Assembly (NCBI RefSeq): GCF_022430545.2
Contig: NZ_CP092488.2
Coordinates: 1,860,001-1,924,000 of the forward strand
DNA: 64,000 nt
Source: Mycobacterium paraterrae
GTDB taxonomy: Bacteria; Actinomycetota; Actinomycetes; Mycobacteriales; Mycobacteriaceae
Direction: 5' to 3'
Below, piece by piece: positions 34,092-42,912 of this stretch; positions within the stretch are counted from its first letter, which is position 1; each line of letters starts with the position of its first letter. The position numbers were made by a program, and so were the translations under genes. The notes under the pieces are model-generated. The model saw only the letters and a program-made list of their open reading frames with translations. It was not told where the DNA came from and made no database searches.

Positions 34092-34124
34092 ATCGCAAAT
34101 AGACAGATGGTGTTCTATTGTTCA
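34092..34124. promoter_or_regulatory. Dyad operator D10 (divergent promoters)
   Basis: Left arm ATCGCAAATAGACA, centre GATGG, right arm TGTTCTATTGTTCA; triplets GCA, ACA, TGT, TGT. The right arm is identical to that of D12. TATTGT at 34116-34121 is -10-like for the rightward CaiB (start 34169); on the left the next base begins the ATG of the leftward CaiB. Confidence 0.75.
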
Positions 34125-34168
34125 TCTATGACCACGGTCACGGACACAGGGAACGGAGAAGCGTGTCG

Positions 34169-35389
34169 ATGAGCGGACCGATGTCCGGGGTACGTGTGCT
34201 CGAGGTCGCCCAGTGGACGTTCGTGCCGGCGGCGGGTGCGGTGCTGGCGGACTGGGGTGCGGACGTCATCAAGATCGAGCACCCGCAGACGGGTGACTCG
34301 CAACGAGGCCTGCGGCAACTCGGCCACGTCAAGGTGGAGGGCGATCGAAACCCGGTCATGGAACACGCCAACCGTGGCAAACGCTCAGTGGCACTGGATA
34401 TGTCGGCACCGGACGGGCATGAGCTGCTGATGGAGATTGCGCGCACCAGCGACGTGTTCCTGACGAACTTCCTGCCGGACGCTCGAGCCAAGCTACGCAT
34501 CGACGTGGACGACCTGCGCGCCGTGAACCCGGATATCGTCTACGCCCGGGGCAGTGCCTACGGCCCGCTTGGCCCCGACGCCGGCACCGGAGGCTACGAC
34601 ATGACGGGCTTCTGGAGTCGCGCCGGCGGCGCGATGGGCGCCACACCGTGCGACCTGGACGGCGTCGTCCCGCAACCCGGCCCGGCGTACGGCGATTCGA
34701 TCGGGGGGATGACGATAGCCGGTGGGATCGCCGCCGCACTGTTCGAGCGCGAGCGCACGGGACATGCTCGGGTCGTTGATATCTCGCTGTTGGGAGTCGG
34801 CGTCTGGGCCTCCGGTGTCGCGGTCAATGCCGCGCTCGTCAGCGGTGAGCCGTGGCAGACCAATCCGGCAGGGGCGAACGTCGCACCGAACAACCCGCTG
34901 ACCGGGTTCTACCGGACCAGCGACGGCCGCTTCCTGGGACTGTCGATGCTTCAGGCGTACCGCTACTTCGGTGAGTTCTGCCGGCGAGTGGGCGCCGCCG
35001 ACTTGGCCGTCGATGAACGGTTCGCCAGTCACACGGCACTCGCGGAGAATGCGCCCGCCGCCATCGAGGTGCTGCGGGCGACGATCGGCGCTCAGCCGTT
35101 GGAGCACTGGCGCAGGGTGCTCGACGGTTTCGACGGCCAGTGGGCACCCGTGCAGACGACCGCCGAGGTGGCCGCCGATCCGCAGGTCCGCGCGAACGGA
35201 AACATCGTCGCCGTCGAGCACGACGGCCAGACGTTCGACCTGGTAGCCAGCCCGGTGCTCTACGACCAGACGCCCCTGACGCTGGCCCCAATGCCCGAAT
35301 TCGCCGCTCACACAGAGGAACTCATCCTCGAACTCGGGGGTGACTGGGAGCGTATCCTGGCCCTCAAGGAAAGCGGCGCGATAGCGTGA
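34169..35389 (+). CDS. CaiB/BaiF-family CoA-transferase
   Basis: 406 aa. VRVLEVAQWTFVPAAGAVLADWGADVIKIEHP, ANRGKRSVALDMSAPDGHE, the active-site AYGDSIGGMTIAGGIAAAL with its aspartate, and YDQTPLTLAPMPEFAAHTEELI. ATG 34169 is chosen over the earlier ATG at 34118; GGAG at 34155-34158 is near it (a GTG at 34163 is also possible). Monocistronic from D10, abutting the convergent thiolase with no gap. Confidence 0.88.
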   Translation: MSGPMSGVRVLEVAQWTFVPAAGAVLADWGADVIKIEHPQTGDSQRGLRQLGHVKVEGDRNPVMEHANRGKRSVALDMSAPDGHELLMEIARTSDVFLTNFLPDARAKLRIDVDDLRAVNPDIVYARGSAYGPLGPDAGTGGYDMTGFWSRAGGAMGATPCDLDGVVPQPGPAYGDSIGGMTIAGGIAAALFERERTGHARVVDISLLGVGVWASGVAVNAALVSGEPWQTNPAGANVAPNNPLTGFYRTSDGRFLGLSMLQAYRYFGEFCRRVGAADLAVDERFASHTALAENAPAAIEVLRATIGAQPLEHWRRVLDGFDGQWAPVQTTAEVAADPQVRANGNIVAVEHDGQTFDLVASPVLYDQTPLTLAPMPEFAAHTEELILELGGDWERILALKESGAIA

Positions 35390-36508
35390 TCAGGCGCTGA
35401 GTATTGCCGCGGCGCAAGATCCGCCCCCGCCGACCGCCTGCACCAATCCGATACGCGCGTCGCGTACCTGCCGGCCGTCCGCTTCGCCTCGAAGTTGACT
35501 GACGATCTCCGCCGCCTGGGCCAGCCCCGTGGCGCCGATCGGGTGGCCACGCGCGATGCACCCCCCGTCGGTGTTGGTGGGCAGCCTGCCGTCGCTGGCC
35601 AGTCCGCCAGACTCCGCGAGCTTTACGACGTCGGCTGAGTTCGCCAGTCCCATCGCGATCAGAGCGGTGATCTCCTCGCTGGCGCACATATCGTGTAAGG
35701 ACACCACGTTCACGTCCGACGGATCGACGCGGGCGGCCGTGTAGGCGCGCTGGGCGGTGAGCGTCAACTGCGAGGGCGGCCCGACCACCGGTCCGATGAT
35801 CGGCCACTCCGGATCGTCGGGCCAACTGGTCTGCTCGATCGCCAGCACCGAGACCGAGCGGGTTTGCGGTTGCGCGGTGACGACCACCGCCGCGCCTCCG
35901 TCCACCGATGCGTGGCACATCATCTTGGTCAGTGGGTCCGCGACCATGCGCGCGTTCAAGACGGCGTCGACGGTCACTGGTTCATCACTCCGCCTGGCCG
36001 CCAACGGGTTCAACCGGGCCTGGTTATGCGATTTGGCCGCGACCGCCGCGATGACGTCCGGTCCGCAACCTGCGTCGTGCAACCACCGCGCCGCCTCGAT
36101 CGCATAATGCGTCTGGGGAGGGAATTGGTCCCAGAACCCGACCGCGGCAGGCACGACGCCGCCGGGTTCCAACGTCGTCGTCTTCTCGTATCCGATTGCG
36201 AGCGCGGTTCGGCACCGCCCTGATGCCACCGCCCACACGGCGTGCCGAAGCGCGACCAAACCACCCGCCGACGCGCTCTCGGTGGCGGTGACGGGAATGC
36301 CCGTTCGACCCAGCCCGAGCGCGACCTTCATCCCTGTCTGCGGCGGCGCGAGGGCAGACGCCGTGAACACCTCGCCGACATCGCCATAGTCGATGTTCGC
36401 GTCCGCCAGAGCTTTTCGCGCCGCATTGATTCCCAGATCGGCCAAAGGCGCCTCGCCGTGTCTGCCGAATTCTGTGACGCCGACACCGGTCAGATAGGCG
36501 ACCGTCAC
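35390..36508 (-). CDS. Thiolase-like lipid-transfer protein, Cys-less
   Basis: 372 aa. The nucleophile region reads TESASAGGLVALRHA, with serine where thiolases carry Cys. The C-terminal GGCIARGHPIGATGLAQ keeps the catalytic histidine of thiolases, and GGGGSCAAAILSA ends the protein. It may act as a lyase or aldolase like Ltp2, or as a carrier. The GTG at 36508 overlaps the OB-protein stop by GTGA; the frame open to 36709 is not used. Paired with the small OB-fold gene directly upstream. Confidence 0.83.
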   Translation of the reverse strand: MTVAYLTGVGVTEFGRHGEAPLADLGINAARKALADANIDYGDVGEVFTASALAPPQTGMKVALGLGRTGIPVTATESASAGGLVALRHAVWAVASGRCRTALAIGYEKTTTLEPGGVVPAAVGFWDQFPPQTHYAIEAARWLHDAGCGPDVIAAVAAKSHNQARLNPLAARRSDEPVTVDAVLNARMVADPLTKMMCHASVDGGAAVVVTAQPQTRSVSVLAIEQTSWPDDPEWPIIGPVVGPPSQLTLTAQRAYTAARVDPSDVNVVSLHDMCASEEITALIAMGLANSADVVKLAESGGLASDGRLPTNTDGGCIARGHPIGATGLAQAAEIVSQLRGEADGRQVRDARIGLVQAVGGGGSCAAAILSA

Positions 36509-36744
36509 TGGGCACCTGCGCAGAAGACGTCGATCTGTAGATCGTCGAACGTGCGCGTCACCAGTGATCCGACGGTACCGGGGGCGGGCCGGGCGCCGTC
36601 GACGAGAACCTGGATTCGACCCTTCGGCGTATCGACCCACGCCACGCTGTATCCCTCGGTGCCGAAATCCGCGAACGGCGACTTGGACGGGATGAAGGTC
36701 GACGACCAAACTGTCGCGGCACGGTCAGGTGATGACATCGGCAC
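36505..36744 (-). CDS. OB-fold DUF35-like protein without zinc ribbon
   Basis: 79 aa. PFADFGTEGYSVAWVDTPKGRIQVLVDGARPAPGTVGSLVTRTF corresponds to the OB-fold half of DUF35; no CxxC pair is present. The other two DUF35 proteins here (3965 and 46202) are about 140 aa with cysteines. The start is uncertain: GTG 36744 has GAGAGGA six bases upstream, while ATG 36738 and 36774 are alternatives. It overlaps the CaiB fusion gene and is coupled to the thiolase, so a minimal thiolase/OB complex is likely. Confidence 0.68.
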   Translation of the reverse strand: MPMSSPDRAATVWSSTFIPSKSPFADFGTEGYSVAWVDTPKGRIQVLVDGARPAPGTVGSLVTRTFDDLQIDVFCAGAQ

Positions 36745-38809
36745 GGGCCGTCCTCTCGTAGTCGGCATTTCCACTCCCGAGCGCAGGTGGGGGCGACAGT
36801 GTCACAGGCCCTTCGCCCCGGAAGCGCCACGGCAGCCCGACGAGTCGAGCTGTGCCGAGATCCGGGTCAGGGTGGGCGATTTCGGGAAAGAATCCGCGTT
36901 CGGTTAGGTGAGCGTCGGTGATCAGCTGGTCGGCGCGGGACACGACCGCGGCCTCGACTCCCGCTCCCTGCAGCTTGAACACGGCGTCTTCGGACCGATT
37001 GATCGCGACGAGGGTCGCCACGAATTCGGCTGTTTCGGCGGCGCACTGCTCGCCGCACAGCTCGACGGCAACCCAGCGCCCGTCAGTTGCTCGATGGACG
37101 GCACGCCGGACGTCGGCGTTGCCGGGAAGGGAGTCGGTGGACGCCGCGGTGAGGTACTCCGACACCGTCGACGCAACCACCTCGGCCATCGACAGGTCCA
37201 CGACGGCGCCGCTGGACCGGCTCGGTCCGAGGGCCCAGGCGGCGATCACCACCGCGCCGACCACGGAGGACAACGGGTCCGCCAGAACCGTACCCAGGCG
37301 CGCCGGAGTTCCGTCGTCGCATGTGGTGAGTTTGGCTAGACCCCCGTAGGCCTGAACGTTGTTGGCGTACACGCGGTAGCCGGCCAGAGGGCCGTCGGAA
37401 CCGAAACCCGACACCCGCAGCGTGAGCCGACCGGAGTCGGCGAGTTCGGCGGGGTCGACTCCGAAACGGCTGAGGCGGCTCGATCCGACATTTTCGATCA
37501 GCACGTCGCACTGATCGAGGATTGCGACGACGTCGTCGACGGCGCGTGCGGGATCGAGCAGGACGCTGTGCTTGGAGTGGTTCGCGATCGCGAAGTAGGC
37601 GCCCCGCTCCGGGCCGGCGATGCCGTCCGCGAAAGGTCCACTGCGCCGGTAGATGTCGAGCCGGTCTGGGTCTTCGAGCCGCACGACCCGGGCACCCATC
37701 GCGCCGAGGAGCGACCCTACGATAGGGCCCGCAAGGACGTGGGTGAGTTCGGCGATCCTGAGCGCTGCCAGACCGTGCGCGGACTGCCTGCTCGCGCCGG
37801 AGGCGCTGATCGACCACGGTGGACCCAGCACGGCGACCGTTTGGTCGGCCAGTTGGGCGTGTTGGAGCGACCCGCGATGAACCAGTTGCGGCGAGTCGAG
37901 GAGCTCGGCCGGGTGGTTGACCGGTGTGGAGGGCACGCCGTTGGCCTGCAGAAGAGCAGCGCAGTCTGCTTTGAGCCGGCTGGCGGTCCACTCGGTGACT
38001 CGTGCGTTGATGAGGTCGGCGTGTTCGATGCGCGCCTGTCGCTCATCAAGTCCCGTGGCCCATGCGGGTTCCTCGAGTGCGGCGCGCAAACCTCTCCACT
38101 GATGGTTCTCGACAGCGGTGATCCGGACCAGTCCGTCACGACAGGCGAACACTCCGGATGGCGCCAGATAACGGCCGCTGCCGGCCCGACCGGGACAGCG
38201 GTAGAGGATGTGTGCGCATTCAGGCAGTGCGGCGGTGAAGATGACCGCCTCCTGAGCGGAGACGTCGATGACCACCGCCCCGCCCTCGCGGTTGCGGCGA
38301 TCCAGTCCGTGCAGCGCGGCCAGCGCCGCCACTGCCCCAACCGCTTTCGATGCGACGTAGCCAGGGGCCGGCACCGGGACTCCATCGGCGTCTTCGATGG
38401 TGGCGAGGAGTCCGCCGCTGGCCTGTGCGGTGATCTCGCCGCCCGGCCGATGGCTACGCGGGCCATCCACACCGAACGCGGACACGATGACGATCACGAC
38501 CCCGCGCTGTGGGTCCGGTACGTCGTCCGCGTCGTCAGCGAAGACGATGTCGTAGGCCTGAAAGTTCGGCGCGATGCCAGCGGGCAGTTCGGCCGCCTCT
38601 CGGTTGAGCACCAGATCGACGGCGGCGACCGTCCCCTCGGGTGTGTCGATCACCGGGCCCGCGCGGTGGACGGGATTACCCGATATCCGGTCTACGGACG
38701 CCCCGAGGGAGGCGAGAAGCGCCGCTGCCGCGGAGCCGGGTATACCCGTGCCGCTGTGCAGCACGCGAGTTCCCGACAAAAACCCCGAAGACGGCACGGC
38801 GTCGGTCAC
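36725..38809 (-). CDS. Double-domain CaiB/BaiF CoA-transferase fusion
   Basis: 694 aa, two CaiB domains in one chain (residues about 1-340 and 345-694). The second domain is canonical: LRIAELTHVLAGPIVGSLLGAMGARVVRLEDP and ADPLSSVVGAVVIAAWAL with the active-site aspartate. In the first domain the matching stretch, GYVASKAVGAVAALAAL, has no aspartate and the N-terminal strand is degenerate, so it looks catalytically dead and may be a structural partner. First gene of the D11 leftward unit with the OB protein and thiolase. Fusions of this kind occur in actinobacteria. Confidence 0.85.
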   Translation of the reverse strand: MTDAVPSSGFLSGTRVLHSGTGIPGSAAAALLASLGASVDRISGNPVHRAGPVIDTPEGTVAAVDLVLNREAAELPAGIAPNFQAYDIVFADDADDVPDPQRGVVIVIVSAFGVDGPRSHRPGGEITAQASGGLLATIEDADGVPVPAPGYVASKAVGAVAALAALHGLDRRNREGGAVVIDVSAQEAVIFTAALPECAHILYRCPGRAGSGRYLAPSGVFACRDGLVRITAVENHQWRGLRAALEEPAWATGLDERQARIEHADLINARVTEWTASRLKADCAALLQANGVPSTPVNHPAELLDSPQLVHRGSLQHAQLADQTVAVLGPPWSISASGASRQSAHGLAALRIAELTHVLAGPIVGSLLGAMGARVVRLEDPDRLDIYRRSGPFADGIAGPERGAYFAIANHSKHSVLLDPARAVDDVVAILDQCDVLIENVGSSRLSRFGVDPAELADSGRLTLRVSGFGSDGPLAGYRVYANNVQAYGGLAKLTTCDDGTPARLGTVLADPLSSVVGAVVIAAWALGPSRSSGAVVDLSMAEVVASTVSEYLTAASTDSLPGNADVRRAVHRATDGRWVAVELCGEQCAAETAEFVATLVAINRSEDAVFKLQGAGVEAAVVSRADQLITDAHLTERGFFPEIAHPDPDLGTARLVGLPWRFRGEGPVTLSPPPALGSGNADYERTARADVIT

Positions 38810-38851
38810 CCTTCGTCAGATCCTGCGCATCATGTATTCACGTGAGACAGC

Positions 38852-38884
38852 ATGACAATTGAACAGTATTCGTTCTGTTGTTGT
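38852..38884. promoter_or_regulatory. Dyad operator D11
   Basis: On the plus strand left arm ATGACAATTGAACA, centre GTATT, right arm CGTTCTGTTGTTGT; triplets ACA, ACA, CGT, TGT. It faces the leftward CaiB fusion (start 38809). D12 for the rightward P450 lies only 24 bases away, so each promoter in this region has its own site. Confidence 0.68.
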
Positions 38885-38908
38885 CCAACCCGTCGGCATG
38901 CCGATGGC

Positions 38909-38941
38909 TTCACACATTCACATACGGTGTTCTATTGTTCA
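38909..38941. promoter_or_regulatory. Dyad operator D12 (exact match)
   Basis: Left arm TTCACACATTCACA, centre TACGG, right arm TGTTCTATTGTTCA. All four triplets are exact. TATTGT at 38933-38938 as -10 would place the transcript start within a base or two of the P450 ATG at 38946, and no ribosome site is visible, which suggests a leaderless mRNA. Confidence 0.75.
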
Positions 38942-38945
38942 GGAT

Positions 38946-40160
38946 ATGTCGATGACCACAGCTCTGTCCGAGTCCCGTTTCGACGACGCGTCGTTTTACC
39001 TCGGGGACCCCAACGCGACGTTTCGTGAGCTGCGCGAGACTGACCCGGTCCATTGGTACGAGCAGGGCAAATTCTGGGTGATCACAAAGTACGACGACAT
39101 CAAGACCATCTCCGCGCGACCCGAGAAGTTCAAGTCCGAACGCATCGCGATCATGATGGACCTGATCGCCCACCGCGAGGGGCGCGACCCGCAGGGGTAC
39201 GGTGGCCGCGGCATTCTTTTCATGGACCCGCCGGAGCATCGTGCCCACCGCAAGGCGCTCGGAGTGCGTTTCACCCCGGCCGCGGTCGCAAAGATCGAGG
39301 CTCGGGTGCGCGAGGTGATCGCTTCGATTTTCGACGGTCTCCCCGACGGCGAGTTCGATTGGATCGAGCATGTGGCCGAGCCGTTTCCGGTGTACGTTTT
39401 TGCTCACCTCCTCGGCGTGCCGGAAGCCGACTGGCCGAAGGTGGCCGGCTGGGCCACCACGATCGCCAAAGTCGGCAGCGGGGTGGCCGACGACGGTGAC
39501 ATGGAGACAATTTTCGGTGAGGTTGCGCCGTATCTCATGGGGCTCGTGGCGGAGCGCGCCGGCAACCCCACCGATGACCTGCTGTCGATGCTGTCCCAGG
39601 TACGCATCGACGGTGAGCCCTTCAACGAGATCCAGGTGATGACGTACGCGCTCACGCTTCTCGCCGCGGGCAGTGAGACCACTCAGAGCCTGATTGCCGG
39701 AATTGCAGCATGTTTCGACATGCACCCCGATCAGGCCGAGCAGGCGTTCGCCGATCCCGAGGTCGGCAACAACGCCGTCGAGGAAGTCATGCGCTGGTGG
39801 ACGCCCGTGATGAGCATGGCGCGGCAAGCGGCCCATGATACCGAGATCCGCGGGGCGACGATCCGAGCAGGCGATGGACTTCTGCTGGCCTATGCCTCAG
39901 CCAACCGCGATGCCGACCATTGGGGACCCACCGCAGAGCAGTTCGACGTTCACCGTCCCGACGCGTCAGGTCACCTCGGGTTCGGAGTCGGGGAGCACTT
40001 CTGCATGGGCGCGGCGTTGGCCCGGCGCGAAGCACGCGTCGTGCTGGACGAAGTAATCAAGCGGGCCAAGGGATTACGCGTGACTGGAGACGGCGTGTTG
40101 CGGCCGTCGGCACTTGTGCACACCTACGATCGACTTCCTGTGACGCTGGAATACCGCTGA
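38946..40160 (+). CDS. Cytochrome P450
   Basis: 404 aa. I-helix AGSETTQ, ExxR in EEVMRWW, haem loop FGVGEHFCMGAALAR with Cys near residue 353. The sequence GRGILFMDPPEHRAHRKALGVRFTP is typical of the steroid/terpenoid-oxidising mycobacterial group. The start ATG 38946 is preferred over 38859 because the longer form would include D11 and D12. Monocistronic; converges on the acyl-CoA dehydrogenase unit 13 bases downstream. CYP family not assigned. Confidence 0.9.
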   Translation: MSMTTALSESRFDDASFYLGDPNATFRELRETDPVHWYEQGKFWVITKYDDIKTISARPEKFKSERIAIMMDLIAHREGRDPQGYGGRGILFMDPPEHRAHRKALGVRFTPAAVAKIEARVREVIASIFDGLPDGEFDWIEHVAEPFPVYVFAHLLGVPEADWPKVAGWATTIAKVGSGVADDGDMETIFGEVAPYLMGLVAERAGNPTDDLLSMLSQVRIDGEPFNEIQVMTYALTLLAAGSETTQSLIAGIAACFDMHPDQAEQAFADPEVGNNAVEEVMRWWTPVMSMARQAAHDTEIRGATIRAGDGLLLAYASANRDADHWGPTAEQFDVHRPDASGHLGFGVGEHFCMGAALARREARVVLDEVIKRAKGLRVTGDGVLRPSALVHTYDRLPVTLEYR

Positions 40161-40173
40161 CTCGCGTCCGCCG

Positions 40174-41229
40174 TCATCTAGTCCGCAGCCACTGCGTCAC
40201 GACGGCGCGGTGCTCTGCCCGCGATCCCAGTGCCGCTACCCGGGATGCGGCGCGGCGCAGGTGAACGTGCGCCTGGTGCTCCCAGGTGTAGGCGATACCC
40301 CCGAAGACCTGCATGGCTCCCTCAGGCACCTGACGCAACGAGTCGATAGCCCAGAAGCACGCCAGTGAAACCAGGGCTGCCGCATCGGGATGCTGGAGCT
40401 CGACCGCATCGGCCGCGCGATTCACCAGAGCGCGCGCGATCTCGATCACCGAACGCTGGTCCACCAGGCGATGTTTGATCGCCTGCCGGGCTCCGATCGG
40501 TCGGCCGAACGTCACCCGTACTTTGGCGTACTCCACGGCTGCGTCGTTGGCGGCCGCCGCGATCCCGATCAATTCGGCGACCGTGGCGAGCCGGCTGCGC
40601 CGTAGCGCGTCACGGTGCTTCTCGACCGCCGGGGCACCTGACGCCAGCACCCGCAGCGGCACGTCCGTGAGGGTGATGCTCGCAGCGGGATTGCGGTCGA
40701 GTGGTTGCTCGGGTTGTCGCCCGACTCCAGAAGCTGTGGTGTCGACAGCGCCCAGCACGGGTTGGCCGTCTCGCCATCCGAGAACCAAGAGCTGGTCGGC
40801 CGCGTCTCCGTAGTGGACTAGCGGCCAGGTGCCGTTGATCTCCTTCTCGCTGGAAGTGGCGCCGACGTCTTCCAGAATCAGGGTGAGTCCGGCGGCGCGG
40901 CGCTGTTCACACCAAGCCGCGGCGGCTGCCGAGGCGAGGGGAACCGGAAGCGCGGCCGCACCCGCGGCCTCGGCGAGCACGCACAGCTCGCGAAGCGAAC
41001 CACCACCACCGCCGTACGCTTCGGCGACCAGAACATCCGGCCACCCCAAGGCGAGCACGGTCTTCCACAGTTGCTCGTCAAAGGCTGGGGGAGGCCCGTC
41101 TAGCAGCGCGCGGGCACGGTCGACGGTCCACGCCTGGTTGAGAATGTGGTCCGCGGTGCTGCGCAGTTCTGCGAGTTCTGCCGCAGCGTCGGCGATCTCG
41201 TCGAGCGACGGCTCGCGGTCAGGGGTCAC
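40174..41229 (-). CDS. Acyl-CoA dehydrogenase, short partner-subunit type
   Basis: 351 aa. The FAD middle domain is diverged; the C-terminal VFGGIAYTWEHQAHVHLRRAA is the partner-subunit signature with the TWEH glutamate intact, unlike the 8493-9542 paralogue where it is glycine. VTFGRPIGARQAIKHRL precedes it. The GTG start overlaps the 3' end of the next acyl-CoA dehydrogenase by 11 bases. Probable alpha2beta2 flavoenzyme with that neighbour. Confidence 0.87.
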   Translation of the reverse strand: MTPDREPSLDEIADAAAELAELRSTADHILNQAWTVDRARALLDGPPPAFDEQLWKTVLALGWPDVLVAEAYGGGGGSLRELCVLAEAAGAAALPVPLASAAAAAWCEQRRAAGLTLILEDVGATSSEKEINGTWPLVHYGDAADQLLVLGWRDGQPVLGAVDTTASGVGRQPEQPLDRNPAASITLTDVPLRVLASGAPAVEKHRDALRRSRLATVAELIGIAAAANDAAVEYAKVRVTFGRPIGARQAIKHRLVDQRSVIEIARALVNRAADAVELQHPDAAALVSLACFWAIDSLRQVPEGAMQVFGGIAYTWEHQAHVHLRRAASRVAALGSRAEHRAVVTQWLRTR

Positions 41230-42400
41230 GGGGCAATCCCAACAATCTCTCGGCGATGACGTTGCGCTGAATTTCCGATGTGCCGGCGCCGAATGTCGCG
41301 GCCCTCATCAGCAGGTAGCTCTTTGCTACGTTGCCGTTCTTGGTGGCCGACGGTGAACCGTGTTCCAGAGTGCCAAGCGGGCCGGCCAGGTCAAGCCCGA
41401 AGTTCGCCATCGCCTGGTCGACTTCGGAGGTCAATAGTTTCGCCATGGACGCCTCTGGTCCCGGACTGACCCCACGGACACCCGCGGCGGTCGCCTGCGA
41501 AGCAATCTGGCGCAGCGCCTCGACCCGGGCGGTGAAGCCGACCAGCTGATCGGCGACGTACTCGTCATCTAAGCCCTTGTCGCTCAGCGCGTTCGGCTGC
41601 TTCGCGAGACCGACCAGAATATCCAGCCGGCGCTCGATGCGGTGGGTCCGGCTTTGGCCGACCCGCTCGTAGCCCAGCGTCGACTTCGCCACCCGCCAGC
41701 CGTCGTGCAGCGGGCCGAGTACGCGGGACAGCGGCACCCGAGCGGCGTCGAAGAACACCTCGCTGAACTCGGCTTGTCCAGAGATCTGTCGGATCGGCCT
41801 GACGTCGATACCCGGCGTCGCGAGATCGGCGAGAATGTAGCTGATTCCCTTGCGCGGCTCGGCGTTTGGATCGGTGCGAGCAAGGAGGTAGATGCGGTTC
41901 GCGTAGTGCGCCTTGGAGGTCCACACCTTCTGGCCGGTGATCACCAGCTCGTCGCCCTCGACGACGGCGCGTGTGGCGAGGGAGGCCAGGTCGCTGCCGG
42001 CGTTGGGTTCGCTGAAACCCTGGCACCAGACGTCCTCAGCCGCGAGGATTCGCGGTAGAAAGTAGCTGCGCTGCTCCTCGGTGCCCCACTGGATGATGGT
42101 CGGGCCGAGCTGGTTGATGGCGCTGCGGTTGATCGGCTCAGGCGCACGAGCGGCCGCCATCTCCGCGTTGAAGATCAACTGCTGGACCGGTGTGGCGGCA
42201 CGCCCGCCGAATTCCGCGGGCCACGAGATGGCTGCTAATCCGGCCTCGTGAAGCCGCCTCTGCCACAGCCGCATTCGATCCAGGCGATCCGCCTCGGACG
42301 TTATCTCCGTCGTGAGCGCTGATGCGAGAAAGGCTTGTACCTCGTCCCGGTACGCACGGTCCGGCGCGGACAGCGGAACCCCGTAGTCACGGTCGGTCAT
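41219..42400 (-). CDS. Acyl-CoA dehydrogenase (FadE type)
   Basis: 393 aa. WPAEFGGRAATPVQQLIF, WCQGFSEPNAGSDLASL, QKVWTSKAHYAN and the C-terminal FGAGTSEIQRNVIAERLLG are all present. The FAD-binding subunit of the pair with the 351-aa gene. ATG 42400 overlaps the stop of the SRPBCC gene (ATGA); a longer ATG at 42433 is not supported. It is the second gene in the D13 leftward unit. Confidence 0.88.
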   Translation of the reverse strand: MTDRDYGVPLSAPDRAYRDEVQAFLASALTTEITSEADRLDRMRLWQRRLHEAGLAAISWPAEFGGRAATPVQQLIFNAEMAAARAPEPINRSAINQLGPTIIQWGTEEQRSYFLPRILAAEDVWCQGFSEPNAGSDLASLATRAVVEGDELVITGQKVWTSKAHYANRIYLLARTDPNAEPRKGISYILADLATPGIDVRPIRQISGQAEFSEVFFDAARVPLSRVLGPLHDGWRVAKSTLGYERVGQSRTHRIERRLDILVGLAKQPNALSDKGLDDEYVADQLVGFTARVEALRQIASQATAAGVRGVSPGPEASMAKLLTSEVDQAMANFGLDLAGPLGTLEHGSPSATKNGNVAKSYLLMRAATFGAGTSEIQRNVIAERLLGLPRDP

Positions 42401-42828
42401 CGGCCCTGAGTGGCAGTGCCGTCGGCCAGCCAACCCGCCATCATTCCGTAGACGGCTTCGATCGCGTCTTTGGCGGCGTCCGCGTCAGCCTCGGCGGAGC
42501 CGACCGGGTCGTAGTCGACATCCCACGTGATGTCGGCGCCCTCCTCGGCTGGGTGGACTGTGACGAGGGCTTCGAATCGCGACACCGGAAGCGGATTGTC
42601 GGCGATCGAGTAACCCAGCTCCATCCGATCGTGGTCCAGGTGGGTCAGCGTCTCGACGACGGGGTTACCGCTGGGTCCATAGATGGACCGGCTCATGCCG
42701 ATGCCGTCGCCGGTGACGTCCACTCGACCGGTTACCGGGATCCAACTGACGTCCGCGAAATCGGCCAGCAGCGCCCACACCCTCGAAGCGGGCGCATCAA
42801 CCCGTTTTGCGATTGCGATTCGGGGCAT
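42397..42828 (-). CDS. SRPBCC-fold (START/polyketide-cyclase-like) protein
   Basis: 143 aa. AKRVDAPASRVWALLADFADVSWIP is the entry strand and helix of the fold, and GMSRSIYGPSG, VVETLTHLDHDRMELGYSI, WDVDYDPVG form the curved sheet, with a long C-terminal helix. The fold binds hydrophobic ligands and may act as a cyclase, chaperone or transfer protein for the pathway's intermediates. First gene of the leftward unit, 14 bases from D13. Confidence 0.78.
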   Translation of the reverse strand: MPRIAIAKRVDAPASRVWALLADFADVSWIPVTGRVDVTGDGIGMSRSIYGPSGNPVVETLTHLDHDRMELGYSIADNPLPVSRFEALVTVHPAEEGADITWDVDYDPVGSAEADADAAKDAIEAVYGMMAGWLADGTATQGR

Positions 42829-42841
42829 GGGCGAACATTAG

Positions 42842-42874
42842 CAGTTTACTGAACAAATAATCGGATAGTGTTCC
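42842..42874. promoter_or_regulatory. Dyad operator D13 (divergent promoters)
   Basis: Left arm CAGTTTACTGAACA, centre AATAA, right arm TCGGATAGTGTTCC; triplets TTT, ACA, TCG, TGT. TAGTGT at 42866-42871 is -10-like for the rightward crotonase (start 42913). The leftward SRPBCC gene starts at 42828. Confidence 0.6.
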
Positions 42875-42912
42875 GATGTGCAGCGGTGCATTCGCGACGA
42901 GAGGCGAGCAGC

